Of a stretch of 64,000 nt of DNA, positions 53,101-60,442 are shown in pieces (the stretch's first letter is position 1; the number at the start of each line of letters is the position of its first letter). Position numbers and translations under genes: made by a program. The DNA is from Roseibacillus sp. Its GTDB lineage: Bacteria > Verrucomicrobiota > Verrucomicrobiia > Verrucomicrobiales > Akkermansiaceae. The notes beneath the pieces were generated by a model. That model saw only the letters and a list, made by a program, of their open reading frames with translations. It searched no databases and was not told where the DNA came from. The DNA is taken from positions 1-64,000 of the forward strand of contig JAPKFB010000002.1 in NCBI GenBank assembly GCA_028821775.1. Reading direction: 5' to 3'.

Positions 53101-54494
53101 TGGCGAGCGTGGAGATTCCGGATGCGCGCGCGGTGCTGATTTCGGCGGTGGCCGCAGAATCGGAGCGGGATCGTTGGATCGACTATGCCTTTTCGCAGGC
53201 GGTGTATCATATGAGAGGGAAGTGGCTGCCAGCCTTTCGCGAGGGCAAGCTCAGTTTCGCGGGGAGTGAACGCGGGTTGGCTGCGGTCCTGGGGGCCTCG
53301 GGCTCGAAGGGCGTGCTCGATGAAATCCGCAAGCTGGTTCGTTCGGAAACCCTGCGGGGAAAAACCTACCAGGCGTTGGCCCACGCTCTGATCGCGGTGG
53401 GCGACGAAGGTGACTTGCGGGTGGTTCTCGATGGAGAGCGACCAGGAGCAGCCCTGCTGCGGAGTATGAAGAACCGGGGGCGGCCGAAGTTCGATCTCAT
53501 CCCCCCGCTTGGCCGGGCCCTGCTGCATCCCGAGGTGGAGTCCCGAGTGGCAGCAGTTGAGCTCGCAGCTCATTGGCGGGTGAAAGAGCTCTACAATATG
53601 GTCTTGAAGATGGCACGGGATGGCGGCGGCGAGGAGAAACTGCGGGTTGCGGCCACGCGGGCCTTGGGATCACTGGGGAACAAGGAGACCGTCGAGTTAC
53701 TCAAAGAGATGGCTGGAACGAGAGGGGACATCCGGCCAGAGGCGGTAGCGGCGATCTTGGATCTCGATCCTGGCGAAGCGGTGCGCGGGGCCGCAACCAT
53801 TCTGCGTGGGGCTACGGATGTGAACGTGATCGCTGCCATTCTGGGAGACTTCGCGACTCATGAAGGAGCGCCTGCTTTTTTGGCGAAGGAATTGGCGAAG
53901 AAGAAGGTGGATCCCGCGCAAGGGGAGCGACTTCGACGGGCCTGGGTGGGGACTGGATTTGTGGACGACAAACTCGGAGGCACGCTGGATCGTTTGGCGG
54001 GGGTCGCAGCGAGCGAATTCGAATTCAGCGCTGGCAAGGTCAGCGCCTTCGTGGTGGCAGGGAGAATGGGCGACCAAGCGAGGGGAGAGATCCTGTTCAG
54101 ATCATCGCAGGCCGGATGTGCCGCCTGTCACAAGGTGGGCAAGGAAGGCGGAGTCATTGGGCCGGACTTGAGTGCGGTGGGAACCGGCTTGTTGCCTGAG
54201 CGTATTGTGACGGAAGTGCTCTGGCCGCGCCAGCACGTGAAGGAAGGCTATGCCCTGAGTCGGGTGGTGACCAAGAAGGGGCAGGTTTTCCAAGGTTACC
54301 TACAGGCAAGTCGCGAGGAGAAGCGGCTCCTGCTCCGTGACTTTGCAAGCAGTGAGATGCATGAAATTGCGACGGAGAGGGTGAGCAAACGAGAGGAGAT
54401 CGGAAGTCTCATGCCGCCGACCGCGCAGGATTTTTCGACGGAGGAGTTGGCGGATCTGTTTGCCTATCTCTTCTCCTTGGATGGATTTCAGTAG
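50130..54494 (+). CDS. DUF1080 - SGNH-like - PVC dehydrogenase - HEAT - cytochrome c fusion
   Basis: This 1454-residue exported protein has a signal peptide (KVLPHFVSILVVGFAAPLLA). Domains are: DUF1080 at about 21-231 (SIFDGKTLAGWKC, NTGLEVRS, GYHADIG); an SGNH/GDSL-like domain at about 251-406 where the GDS block reads VAFVGGTDL, so the usual Ser is Thr, with FAWDGDTVYF and VVLLEPSPF; a PVC-type dehydrogenase propeller at about 517-864 (FELLDGFEVNLFADE, GPDGAIYVVDWYNP); HEAT repeats at about 867-1297; and a cytochrome c with CAACHK at about 1330 and GPDLSAVG. It is expected to oxidise a sugar or alcohol outside the cytoplasm and pass electrons via heme. GTG 50130 begins the signal peptide; TTG 50094 is an alternative. 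Confidence 0.87.
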   Translation: MKVLPHFVSILVVGFAAPLLADDGFKSIFDGKTLAGWKCRPESQAGNWKVGDGKIVGTGRGRESYLMFKDELGDFEMKFSYRLLTEGNTGLEVRSRPVKGKASRLHGYHADIGHVGIGDKVLGAWDFHEDNRGDYLARRGERVTIGKDGKMVRVPLAGAMEVSDVKKGEWNEVHVYAQGKRLWFSINGKIASEVIDNEIAKRLERGFVGFQLHGGDRMVVEFKEIGLKRGRREPAREDRASGSAAHGSFELRKEDVVAFVGGTDLVNMQKDGRLEAAMTQRWKDAAPKFRDFAWDGDTVYFQSAERQRWRQEAFGKWNDQLKREKVTVLIVQFGKMESLDGAEKVDQFTEAYGKLLETISVEDRRVVLLEPSPFQWGGAAERSAWPAYAAAVKALARKGGIPFVAGDPKDAPAAFIRGLTGEAEPRGAAFAQLRATVSEKHRLWAEYWRPANWKCIFGDDRKRVFSKAAHGLPSIQEEWATYPGLIKKAEDAIRMGKPWTAPLPPELTGSGEADIRMELESFELLDGFEVNLFADERHGVRNPLSIRWDASGRMYVACSDVYPQVEPGVRGYDKIIALRDVNHDGRADESKVFAAGLTIPTGMEVGPDRVYVGQGTDLLTLRDTTGDGVADERIVLLTGFGNGDSHQTSNCFVWSPGGELWWCQGDGISSRVETPFGVSSLFQAGVYRLRPNELRLDPLLDDFMGPGNPWGIAFDDFGQSFVIDGAGGVSYLTPASIPAKRRLRLPRIGNPGGYCGIDCLGASNLPAEMQGQFVIGDYKKNQVSCFATREEGAGFKLDWKKPLLRSKHRNFRPIDVKVGPDGAIYVVDWYNPITCHQDDFYRHPERDKTHGRIWRISAKKGSVKPPMLVGASIPDLLDALSSPERWTRLKAKQVLVGRDADKVAAATLKWSEGRQGSGASRDLLEAVALLEWIEKPDLLVLKRVLDSSDHRARAYGTRVLGRWGPLLPGAHEILLRMARDSHPLVRMEAVLASVEIPDARAVLISAVAAESERDRWIDYAFSQAVYHMRGKWLPAFREGKLSFAGSERGLAAVLGASGSKGVLDEIRKLVRSETLRGKTYQALAHALIAVGDEGDLRVVLDGERPGAALLRSMKNRGRPKFDLIPPLGRALLHPEVESRVAAVELAAHWRVKELYNMVLKMARDGGGEEKLRVAATRALGSLGNKETVELLKEMAGTRGDIRPEAVAAILDLDPGEAVRGAATILRGATDVNVIAAILGDFATHEGAPAFLAKELAKKKVDPAQGERLRRAWVGTGFVDDKLGGTLDRLAGVAASEFEFSAGKVSAFVVAGRMGDQARGEILFRSSQAGCAACHKVGKEGGVIGPDLSAVGTGLLPERIVTEVLWPRQHVKEGYALSRVVTKKGQVFQGYLQASREEKRLLLRDFASSEMHEIATERVSKREEIGSLMPPTAQDFSTEELADLFAYLFSLDGFQ

Positions 54495-54820
54495 GAGGAT
54501 GCAGTCGCTGCGAGCAAGGGGTGATGTTGAGGGTGGCGATGATGGGAGGGGTGCTCAGGACGTGCCCCGCCAGCAAGCGAGGAAGGTCATCTCAGCTGGG
54601 GAGTCGGATCGCTTGGAGAGGAGGTCGTTCGCAGCCGAGGTCCACGAGGCATCGAGAATCAGGCAATTATTGGGTCCAAAGAGGAATTGAGCGCTGCAAT
54701 TGGCAAGATCCCACTTGCAGGGCCATGAGATGGGCGCTACGGGGGGGTGAGCGAGAACCGATGACCTGGGAATAATGCGCCCTGCCGGTGCTCTTACCAA
54801 GACAACCAAGAAAGGATACA
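54495..54820. other. Intergenic region, nothing recognised
   Basis: These 326 bases separate the fusion gene from the thioredoxin gene. Short frames are open on both strands but none has a recognisable domain or a good start. An AAAGGA Shine-Dalgarno sits at 54811-54816, just before the thioredoxin ATG. Confidence 0.4.
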
Positions 54821-55510
54821 ATGAAGAACACTTTGAAAAATGCTATGGCTGGATTGACTTTTGGGGCGTTGGCTCTGAGTGCTCAAGCCAACGACAAGGT
54901 CCAGCTTGAGGGCGCGCAAATCGGAGTCTGGACGATGGACTTTGACGCCGCGAGCAAGCTGGCAACCGAAAAGAAGATGCCCATGATACTTAACTTCACG
55001 GGATCCGACTGGTGTGGATGGTGCAAACTGATGGACAAGAATGTCTTCGCAGAGGCGGAGTGGAAGAAATATGCGGCTGAGAATGTGGTGCTCGTGACCC
55101 TTGATTTTCCCAAGGACAAGACGATCGTCCCGGAGAAGTTTGTGGAGCGGAACGAGAAGCTTCAGGCAAAGTTCGAGGTGCGCGGTTTCCCAACCTACGT
55201 GGTGTTGGACAGCGATGGTGAGACCAAGCTTGGTCAACTCGGAGCAGGACGGGACAAGACGCCGACATCCTTTGTGGAGGAGTTCAAAGGGGTCTCCCGC
55301 CTCAGTGCTTCCAACATCGCGACCTATGCCAAGGCCAACCCGGAGAAGGCTGATGCCTACAAGGCTGCTATTGCGGAGTCGCGAGAAAGCAAGAAGGCGC
55401 TCCAAGAGTGGATCAAAACTGGTCCCAAGCAGAACGACGAAAACAACAAGAAATTCGCCGAGTTCAATGCCCGTATCAAGGCGGCGGAAGAGAAGATGAA
55501 AAGCTTCTAG
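54821..55510 (+). CDS. Secreted thioredoxin-fold protein
   Basis: This 229-residue exported protein has a signal peptide to about residue 23 (LSAQA). The thioredoxin fold has active site SDWCGWCK (Cys65 and Cys68) and the cis-proline RGFPTYVVLD near 125. A C-terminal helical tail (about 165-229) is rich in K, E and A. Such DUF255/thioredoxin_7-type proteins reduce disulfides of exported proteins and would suit a locus full of c-type cytochromes, whose heme cysteines need reduction. A Shine-Dalgarno AAAGGA precedes the ATG by a few bases. Confidence 0.88.
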   Translation: MKNTLKNAMAGLTFGALALSAQANDKVQLEGAQIGVWTMDFDAASKLATEKKMPMILNFTGSDWCGWCKLMDKNVFAEAEWKKYAAENVVLVTLDFPKDKTIVPEKFVERNEKLQAKFEVRGFPTYVVLDSDGETKLGQLGAGRDKTPTSFVEEFKGVSRLSASNIATYAKANPEKADAYKAAIAESRESKKALQEWIKTGPKQNDENNKKFAEFNARIKAAEEKMKSF

Positions 55511-55973
55511 AGAGGAATGAGGCGACCCGGCGCCGAGTTCGATGTCGCCGGGTAATCCGACCAACTCCCTCGCATCGCTCGCTCCTGATGAGGTGTGGAG
55601 TGAAAATCTATACTGTGCTCGAAAGGAACGGTGCTACCCCTTCCCAAGGCGGGTTTATCGCGTGCGCCAAACCAAGGTGAACTTCGAGCGCTCAAGAATC
55701 TTTTCCCGGAAAATGTAACCACCTTGCACGGCCCTCCGTCGGTCTTAGTATGAGGAGGGAGAGTATTTTCGGAGCACGCTATCAGTTTCTCCGTTCGCGA
55801 CTCGCGGAGTTGAAAATTGAATTGAAATTGTTGCAGGAAATCAGCAAGAGACATGGGTTGATCTCCCGCGAAGAGGATGGATCCGGGCGCTCAGGATCAG
55901 ACGGGAACCGGGAGGATCAGGGCGACTCTTCCTCGCAGGTGGGTGGTCGTCATTCGAGAGGCAGGGAGATGAC
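55511..55973. other. Intergenic region with small unassigned frame
   Basis: These 463 bases contain a 75-codon open frame (55750-55977) whose first 35 residues ([20 protein letters not shown]) could form an amphipathic helix. The rest is glycine/serine-rich and unconvincing. It may be part of the decayed regulator that follows. No RNA gene was recognised. Confidence 0.3.
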
Positions 55974-56389
55974 TTGAGCATCTCGCCAGAAGCGAGCAGC
56001 GAGAGATATCATCCCTCTAGGGTGGGGACGATCTTTCTCGATGAGATTGGCGAACTGCCGGAAGATGCGCAGGACCAGTTGTTGCACGTTCTGGAGGAAG
56101 GGCAGGTTGATCGGGTGGGGGGACGAAATCCATTCCCGTCAATGTGCGCGAGCTTCACAACGTGATTGAAAGAGCGATGATTCACACCAGCGGTAAAATC
56201 CTCGTGATTGAGTCGCCTGCCGAGCAACAGGAGGTGCAACAGAAGCTGAGCAAGTTCGCGGAAGTGGTGAAGGAGTACATTATCGCAATTCTGGAACGGC
56301 TGAGTTGGAAAGGGCCTGAACTCAAGCATATAGCGAGGAACTCGAAGGGCGATGCGGCCCGATGGCTGAAATCAGATGCGGCATGGTGA
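55974..56389 (+). pseudogene. Remnant of sigma-54-dependent NtrC-type activator
   Basis: One frame reads [21 protein letters not shown] and [13 protein letters not shown], the Walker B and following helix of the NtrC-family AAA+ domain. After RNPFP the sequence jumps, with a frame change, to [23 protein letters not shown], which normally lies about 80-90 residues further on at the end of the AAA+ domain. A tail resembling a degraded Fis-type helix-turn-helix ends at 56389. The Walker A/GAFTGA part and the stretch between the two NVR motifs are absent. The protein cannot activate sigma-54 polymerase. Confidence 0.75.
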
Positions 56390-56460
56390 TAGATTTGGCA
56401 AATTGGCATCATTCTCCGAACCGTATTTTCGAGGGAAGTTAACCATCACATGCAGCGACA

Positions 56461-56815
56461 ATGACAATAGTCAGGAAGAAGGCTTCGCAGAAGCTCGGAC
56501 ACGGAAAGAGATACTCCGATGAGGTGAAGGCCCGGGTGGGGGCTTTGTAATTCAGATCAATTCGAAAAAGGGTCACGGGGAAATTTTGGCTGCGGCCAGA
56601 AAATTTGGAGCATCGTCGCTCTCGATCAGCAATTGGGTCAAAGGGGAGAAGGGCAACGGAAGCGGAGCGTCCGGGAAGGCTGGCAGTCGGGGAGGAAGCG
56701 GTCGGGACAAGGTCCTGCACGAGTTCACGGCTCTCAACCAGACCATTGCCGAGCGGCGCCGGAAATTGGATATCCTCGAAGGCCGCTTCGAAGAGCTGAA
56801 GGCGACGCGGTAGTT
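56461..56815 (+). pseudogene. Small HTH DNA-binding-like protein broken by a frameshift
   Basis: From ATG 56461 the sequence reads VRKKASQKLGHGKRYSDEVKARV and then hits a stop at 56548-56550. In the neighbouring frame it continues GGFVIQINSKKGHGEILAAA, RKFGASSLSISNWVKGEKG, a G/S linker and a C-terminal coiled coil (LNQTIAERRRKLDILEGRFEELK), ending at the TAG at about 56813-56815. Together they form one transposase-OrfA-like/HTH protein of about 115 residues that I recall as a small recurrent family in Verrucomicrobiota. The shift occurs at a G-rich run (56535-56542). A real mutation, a sequencing error or a programmed shift cannot be distinguished here. Confidence 0.6.
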
Positions 56816-56923
56816 TTGGGATGGGGCGGCTGGATGGAAAAGTAATCTGGCGGCGCTGAGGTCGTTGGTGGATCCGTGGGATCGCACGGAGGGGTGATCC
56901 CAAATTGTCTGGGTGAAATAATG

Positions 56924-56945
56924 GGCTTTGCGAAGCCTTATTAAT
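56924..56945 (+). terminator. Hairpin with AT-rich tail before DUF1080 gene
   Basis: GGCTT-TGCG-AAGCC (56924-56937) is a 5-base-pair stem, extendable by a G-T pair, followed by TTATTAAT. It lies between the broken HTH gene and the DUF1080 start at 56982. It could end the upstream transcript or act as a leader hairpin. Confidence 0.35.
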
Positions 56946-56981
56946 AGGTCTTCATCCCCAGAGTATTCTATACCGACACTC

Positions 56982-58049
56982 ATGAAAACGACCACCTCAC
57001 GTTACTCCTTGGCAGCGCTTGCGTTTGCTGTCGTCTCTCTCGCGTCTCTCGACGCGGCGGACCAGAACAAAGCCTGGACGGATTCGGCAGTCGCCGAGAA
57101 AGAAGATCCCGATTTTTCGATTCAGGGCGAGTACGCCGTCGAGGGATTGGGTGCGCAAGTGATCGCACTTGGAAGTGGCCACTTCCAGGCCGTGCTTTAT
57201 CAGGGCGGGTTGCCCGGAGCGGGCTGGGATGGCAAGAGCAAGAGCCTGCTGGACGGCAAGTTGGGGGACAAGAAATCGACTTTCGTTCCCGCTGCAGGAA
57301 AGAAACGCTACATGGCTGGGGGCGGAACCGAGTTCAGTGCCACGCTCAAGTTTCCACCGGAAGGGCACAAGTCCTACCGTGGAGAAATTTCCAGCGGAAC
57401 ATTCCGGGTGAAGGCGGAGAATGGGAAGAGTATTTCGCTGAAACGGATCGTGCGTCAGAGCCCCACGGTGGGAGCGAAGCCGCCGAAGGGCGCGGTCGTG
57501 CTCTTTGATGGAACCAGTGCAGATGGTTGGAAGAACGGGAAGGTGGTGAATGGGCTGCTCGCGGGAAGCAATGCGATGAGTTCCCAGAAGTTCAGAGATT
57601 GCACTATTCACGTCGAATTCCAGACTCCCTACAAGCCGCACGCCCGTTCACAGGGACGAGGGAACAGCGGGGTCTACTACATGGGCCGCTGGGAAACTCA
57701 AGTTCTGGATTCCTTCGGCCTGGAAGGCTTGATGAATGAATGCGGCGGCATCTACTCGATCGCCAAGTCGAAGGTCAACATGTGCCTGCCTCCTCTGACA
57801 TGGCAGACCTATGACGTCGAATACACGCACGCCAAGTTCGACCAGGATGGCAAGCGGACCGCCTGGCCGCGCATGACGGTGAAGCTCAATGGAGTCCTCG
57901 TCCAGGAACACCAGGAAATGGGCAAGACCCACACCACCGCCGCTCCGGTGCACGGCCCGTTGAAGAACGATGAAGGTGGTCCGATCTTTCTGCAGAACCA
58001 CGGAAATCCGGTCTTTTACCGGAACATCTGGGTGCTGCCGAAGAAGTAG
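56982..58049 (+). CDS. DUF1080 (3-keto-disaccharide hydrolase) protein, long form B
   Basis: This 355-residue exported protein has a signal peptide to about residue 26 (LASLDA). It has the same two-part layout as the gene at 25204: an N-terminal module with YQGGLPGAGWDGKSK and GGGTEFSATLKFP, then a DUF1080 domain with VVLFDGTSADGWKNG, RSQGRGNSGVYYMG, LDSFGLEGLMNECGGIYS, NMCLPPLTWQTYDVEY and NHGNPVFYRNIWVLPKK. The two proteins are clear paralogs. It converges with the redoxin gene, leaving only 21 bases. Confidence 0.87.
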   Translation: MKTTTSRYSLAALAFAVVSLASLDAADQNKAWTDSAVAEKEDPDFSIQGEYAVEGLGAQVIALGSGHFQAVLYQGGLPGAGWDGKSKSLLDGKLGDKKSTFVPAAGKKRYMAGGGTEFSATLKFPPEGHKSYRGEISSGTFRVKAENGKSISLKRIVRQSPTVGAKPPKGAVVLFDGTSADGWKNGKVVNGLLAGSNAMSSQKFRDCTIHVEFQTPYKPHARSQGRGNSGVYYMGRWETQVLDSFGLEGLMNECGGIYSIAKSKVNMCLPPLTWQTYDVEYTHAKFDQDGKRTAWPRMTVKLNGVLVQEHQEMGKTHTTAAPVHGPLKNDEGGPIFLQNHGNPVFYRNIWVLPKK

Positions 58050-58070
58050 AAGGTCGGAAGCTGGGGGCTG

Positions 58071-58649
58071 CTAGTCTTCGATGAAGATCTGGCAGCCGAT
58101 GGCTTCGGTGACCGGAACCTCGATTTTTTTGCCAGCCAAGGTGGCGGTGAGGGCTGCATCCAGGTCCCGGGTGGTGGGCTCCGGACGGCGTTTGCCAAAC
58201 GCGGTATAGGTGTCGTCGATTCGGCCGCGGTAGATGCAGCTGCCGTCACGAGTGATGGCGTGTACTTCAGGGGTCACCTTCGCCTTGTAGGCGCGTGCCA
58301 ATTTCTGAGTGGGATCCAAAATGACTGGGCTGACGACATCGAAGTCCCTGGTGTGTTTTCTTGCGGCCTTGGGGGTGAGGTCGGGATCGGAGTGAATCTG
58401 ATAGAAGCGCACGCCCTGCTTTTCAAACTTCTGCGCGAGTTTTCGTAGGGTGGGTTGGTAGAAGTTCGCGATGGGACAGTCGATGCTCACGTAGACATAG
58501 ACCACGATCCTGTTGTCCTTCGCTGCCGCTGGGTTGTGCTTCTTGCCTGTGAGGTCGACGAGTCCGAAGTCGGGGAGTATTCTTGGTTCTGCGCTCCAAG
58601 CGGACGTGACGAGGAGGGAGCAGAGCGCCAGAGTATGAAAGGCGAGCAT
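58071..58649 (-). CDS. Secreted redoxin (AhpC/TSA-type thioredoxin fold)
   Basis: This 192-residue exported protein has a signal peptide to about residue 19 (SAWSA). A redoxin domain follows, with FGLVDLTGKKHN, VVYVYVSIDCPIANFY (one active-site Cys, no CxxC), FYQIHSDPDL and VTPEVHAITRDG; a second Cys sits near the C-terminus (AIGCQIFIED). It may be a 2-Cys peroxiredoxin-like or redox-partner protein. It begins 18 bases after the stop of the copper monooxygenase/cytochrome gene on the same strand, so the two form an operon. Confidence 0.85.
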   Translation of the reverse strand: MLAFHTLALCSLLVTSAWSAEPRILPDFGLVDLTGKKHNPAAAKDNRIVVYVYVSIDCPIANFYQPTLRKLAQKFEKQGVRFYQIHSDPDLTPKAARKHTRDFDVVSPVILDPTQKLARAYKAKVTPEVHAITRDGSCIYRGRIDDTYTAFGKRRPEPTTRDLDAALTATLAGKKIEVPVTEAIGCQIFIED

Positions 58650-58667
58650 GATGGAGGGCGATACTTC

Positions 58668-60206
58668 TTAGCGTGCGCGTGAGCGAACGCGACCGCCCAG
58701 GATACCGTTGAGGTATTCCTGGAGCGCTGGTTGTTCTTCGGCATCGAGAACCCTGTCCTGATTCTTATCGAAGCGGGTCAAGATGCGGTTTCGCATCCGT
58801 TGGGGAATCTCGTCTTCCTGAACGAGGCCGTCCTTGTTACGGTCGTAGCCCTTCACGTTGAAGAACGTCTTGCGCGCCTGCTCGATCGCCTTGTTGGCAC
58901 CGGAAAAGAGTTGCTGGCGTTGCGCTTTGGCGATGAGGTCACCTTGACTCTTGCCTTTCGGAACCACGGTGAGGGTCACACTGCCCATTTCATCGGTCGA
59001 CTGACGTCCCCAGCGGACGCGTCGGGGCGGGCTGAAGGGGTTTTCCGGGTTTCCCGCGGAGTTGTCGTAGACGAGGCGGGTCTTGAGCACGGTCCCGGCA
59101 GGAAAATCGATGGGCTTCTCGAAGTGATAGCGATCCTGCCAATCGAGGTCCCAGTCGGAGATATTCAGGAGCACCATCTCTTTTTCTCCCGGGAGGGTGG
59201 CCGTCATCTTCATGTTGCGGCAGAGGTAATGAGCGTGTCCGCCCACCAGCACCGCCGTGACTGGCACGGGAATGGTGAAGCTGTCTTCCACGATATAGTT
59301 TTTCTCACCGGCCGGGATGTTGATGTTCTTGGTCGCTCCAAAGACGGGAGGAATCTGAATGGCCACGAGATTGTTGACCGGTGCCTTGTCAGCGAAGTAG
59401 AGGGCGAGCTCAGCTTGTTCAGTCTCCTTTTTTCCGGAGGGGTGGAAGTGAGTCTGCATGACAACGTCCGAGCCCTTGGGAAGGAACATCGCGAGGTCGC
59501 CGGGAAGCTTAGCGGGAGTGGCACCGGGGACGTGACCGCCGAGTCCGCCTGAGCCGTTGAAGGCGGCAGAGGGATCTGCTTCGCGCAAAAAGCCCATGCC
59601 GCTGATGCCCGCTTTGCCATCGCTGCCATCCCGCTTGCGGGCCTGGCCGTCGGTATCGATGAAGAAGAGAGCGTGGTGCACTGCGGACTTGGCTTTGGGT
59701 CGGAGCTCCACGGCCTTGACCCATTTATCCTCCGAGAGTTGGAGCGGAAAGACGAAGGAGCGATAGATGTCTTTTCCTTCCGCGGGGATGTCGAACTGGC
59801 CACTCATGGTCACCACCAGGTCGGGCTCTCCAAGATACCATCCGCTGGGATACTCCGGCGATTTTGGCGTCTTCCCGGGATCGCCCTCTGGTGCGCCGTC
59901 TTCGACCCAGGCGCTGAAGAGCTTGATTTCCTTCTCACTCAAGCGCCGATCGTTGGCAAAATGGATGTTGGTGTTCACCGGTTTCCACGGGGGCATGTAG
60001 CGATCGAGGAGGACCTCTTCGATTGTGCGGGAGCGCTTCTTCACATCGCGGTAGGTGATGAGCGAAAAAGGGCCGGACTGTTCCGGGCGGTGACAGCCGG
60101 TGCAGTTCTGGTGCACGAGAGGGGCGATGTGCTCATTGAAAGTGACTTTGGCTGCGAGGGGCGTAGCCAGGGCGAGCAGGAGGAGGGGTGCGAGATGTTT
60201 GGTCAT
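58668..60206 (-). CDS. c-type cytochrome - Cu(II) ascorbate-dependent monooxygenase-like - EF-hand protein
   Basis: This 512-residue exported protein has a signal peptide to about residue 19. A heme motif CTGCH lies at 35-39 with downstream RYMPPW (likely axial Met). A PHM/DBH-like copper monooxygenase region has HH at 177-178 (CuA-type), THFHPSG near 251 and GGHAHYL near 322 (HxH, CuB-type). Two EF-hand calcium loops lie near the C-terminus (DRNKDGLVQEDE at about 453, DKNQDRVLDAEE at about 478). It may hydroxylate a substrate using electrons from its own heme. ATG 60206 starts the signal peptide; longer upstream frames are not supported. Confidence 0.85.
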   Translation of the reverse strand: MTKHLAPLLLLALATPLAAKVTFNEHIAPLVHQNCTGCHRPEQSGPFSLITYRDVKKRSRTIEEVLLDRYMPPWKPVNTNIHFANDRRLSEKEIKLFSAWVEDGAPEGDPGKTPKSPEYPSGWYLGEPDLVVTMSGQFDIPAEGKDIYRSFVFPLQLSEDKWVKAVELRPKAKSAVHHALFFIDTDGQARKRDGSDGKAGISGMGFLREADPSAAFNGSGGLGGHVPGATPAKLPGDLAMFLPKGSDVVMQTHFHPSGKKETEQAELALYFADKAPVNNLVAIQIPPVFGATKNINIPAGEKNYIVEDSFTIPVPVTAVLVGGHAHYLCRNMKMTATLPGEKEMVLLNISDWDLDWQDRYHFEKPIDFPAGTVLKTRLVYDNSAGNPENPFSPPRRVRWGRQSTDEMGSVTLTVVPKGKSQGDLIAKAQRQQLFSGANKAIEQARKTFFNVKGYDRNKDGLVQEDEIPQRMRNRILTRFDKNQDRVLDAEEQPALQEYLNGILGGRVRSRAR

Positions 60207-60442
60207 GAGGTCCGAGTTCAGAAGAACTAGCAAAGAAACCCCACGGTGGCGATGAGGTTGTGCGCGGATACAGTCTGATACGAGTGAGGGGGATGTTCCT
60301 CGGGCTCCCTGATCGGGGGAGGGTGCAACGATGGATCCTGGCCTTGTGCGCAGAGTCGCCCTCTGGTCCCCGAAGAGTTGATTGTCTTGAACGATCGTAA
60401 AAATAAGACACACTGCGTGCCCCTGTTCATCCTTCACCCTGT
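60207..60442. other. Divergent promoter region: monooxygenase / tricorn protease
   Basis: This 236-base divergent spacer contains an AT-richer stretch just before the tricorn gene (60385-60412, with TTGAACGATCGTAAAAATAAGAC) where a promoter could lie; the hexamers are not close enough to consensus to assign. No other feature was seen. Confidence 0.3.
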
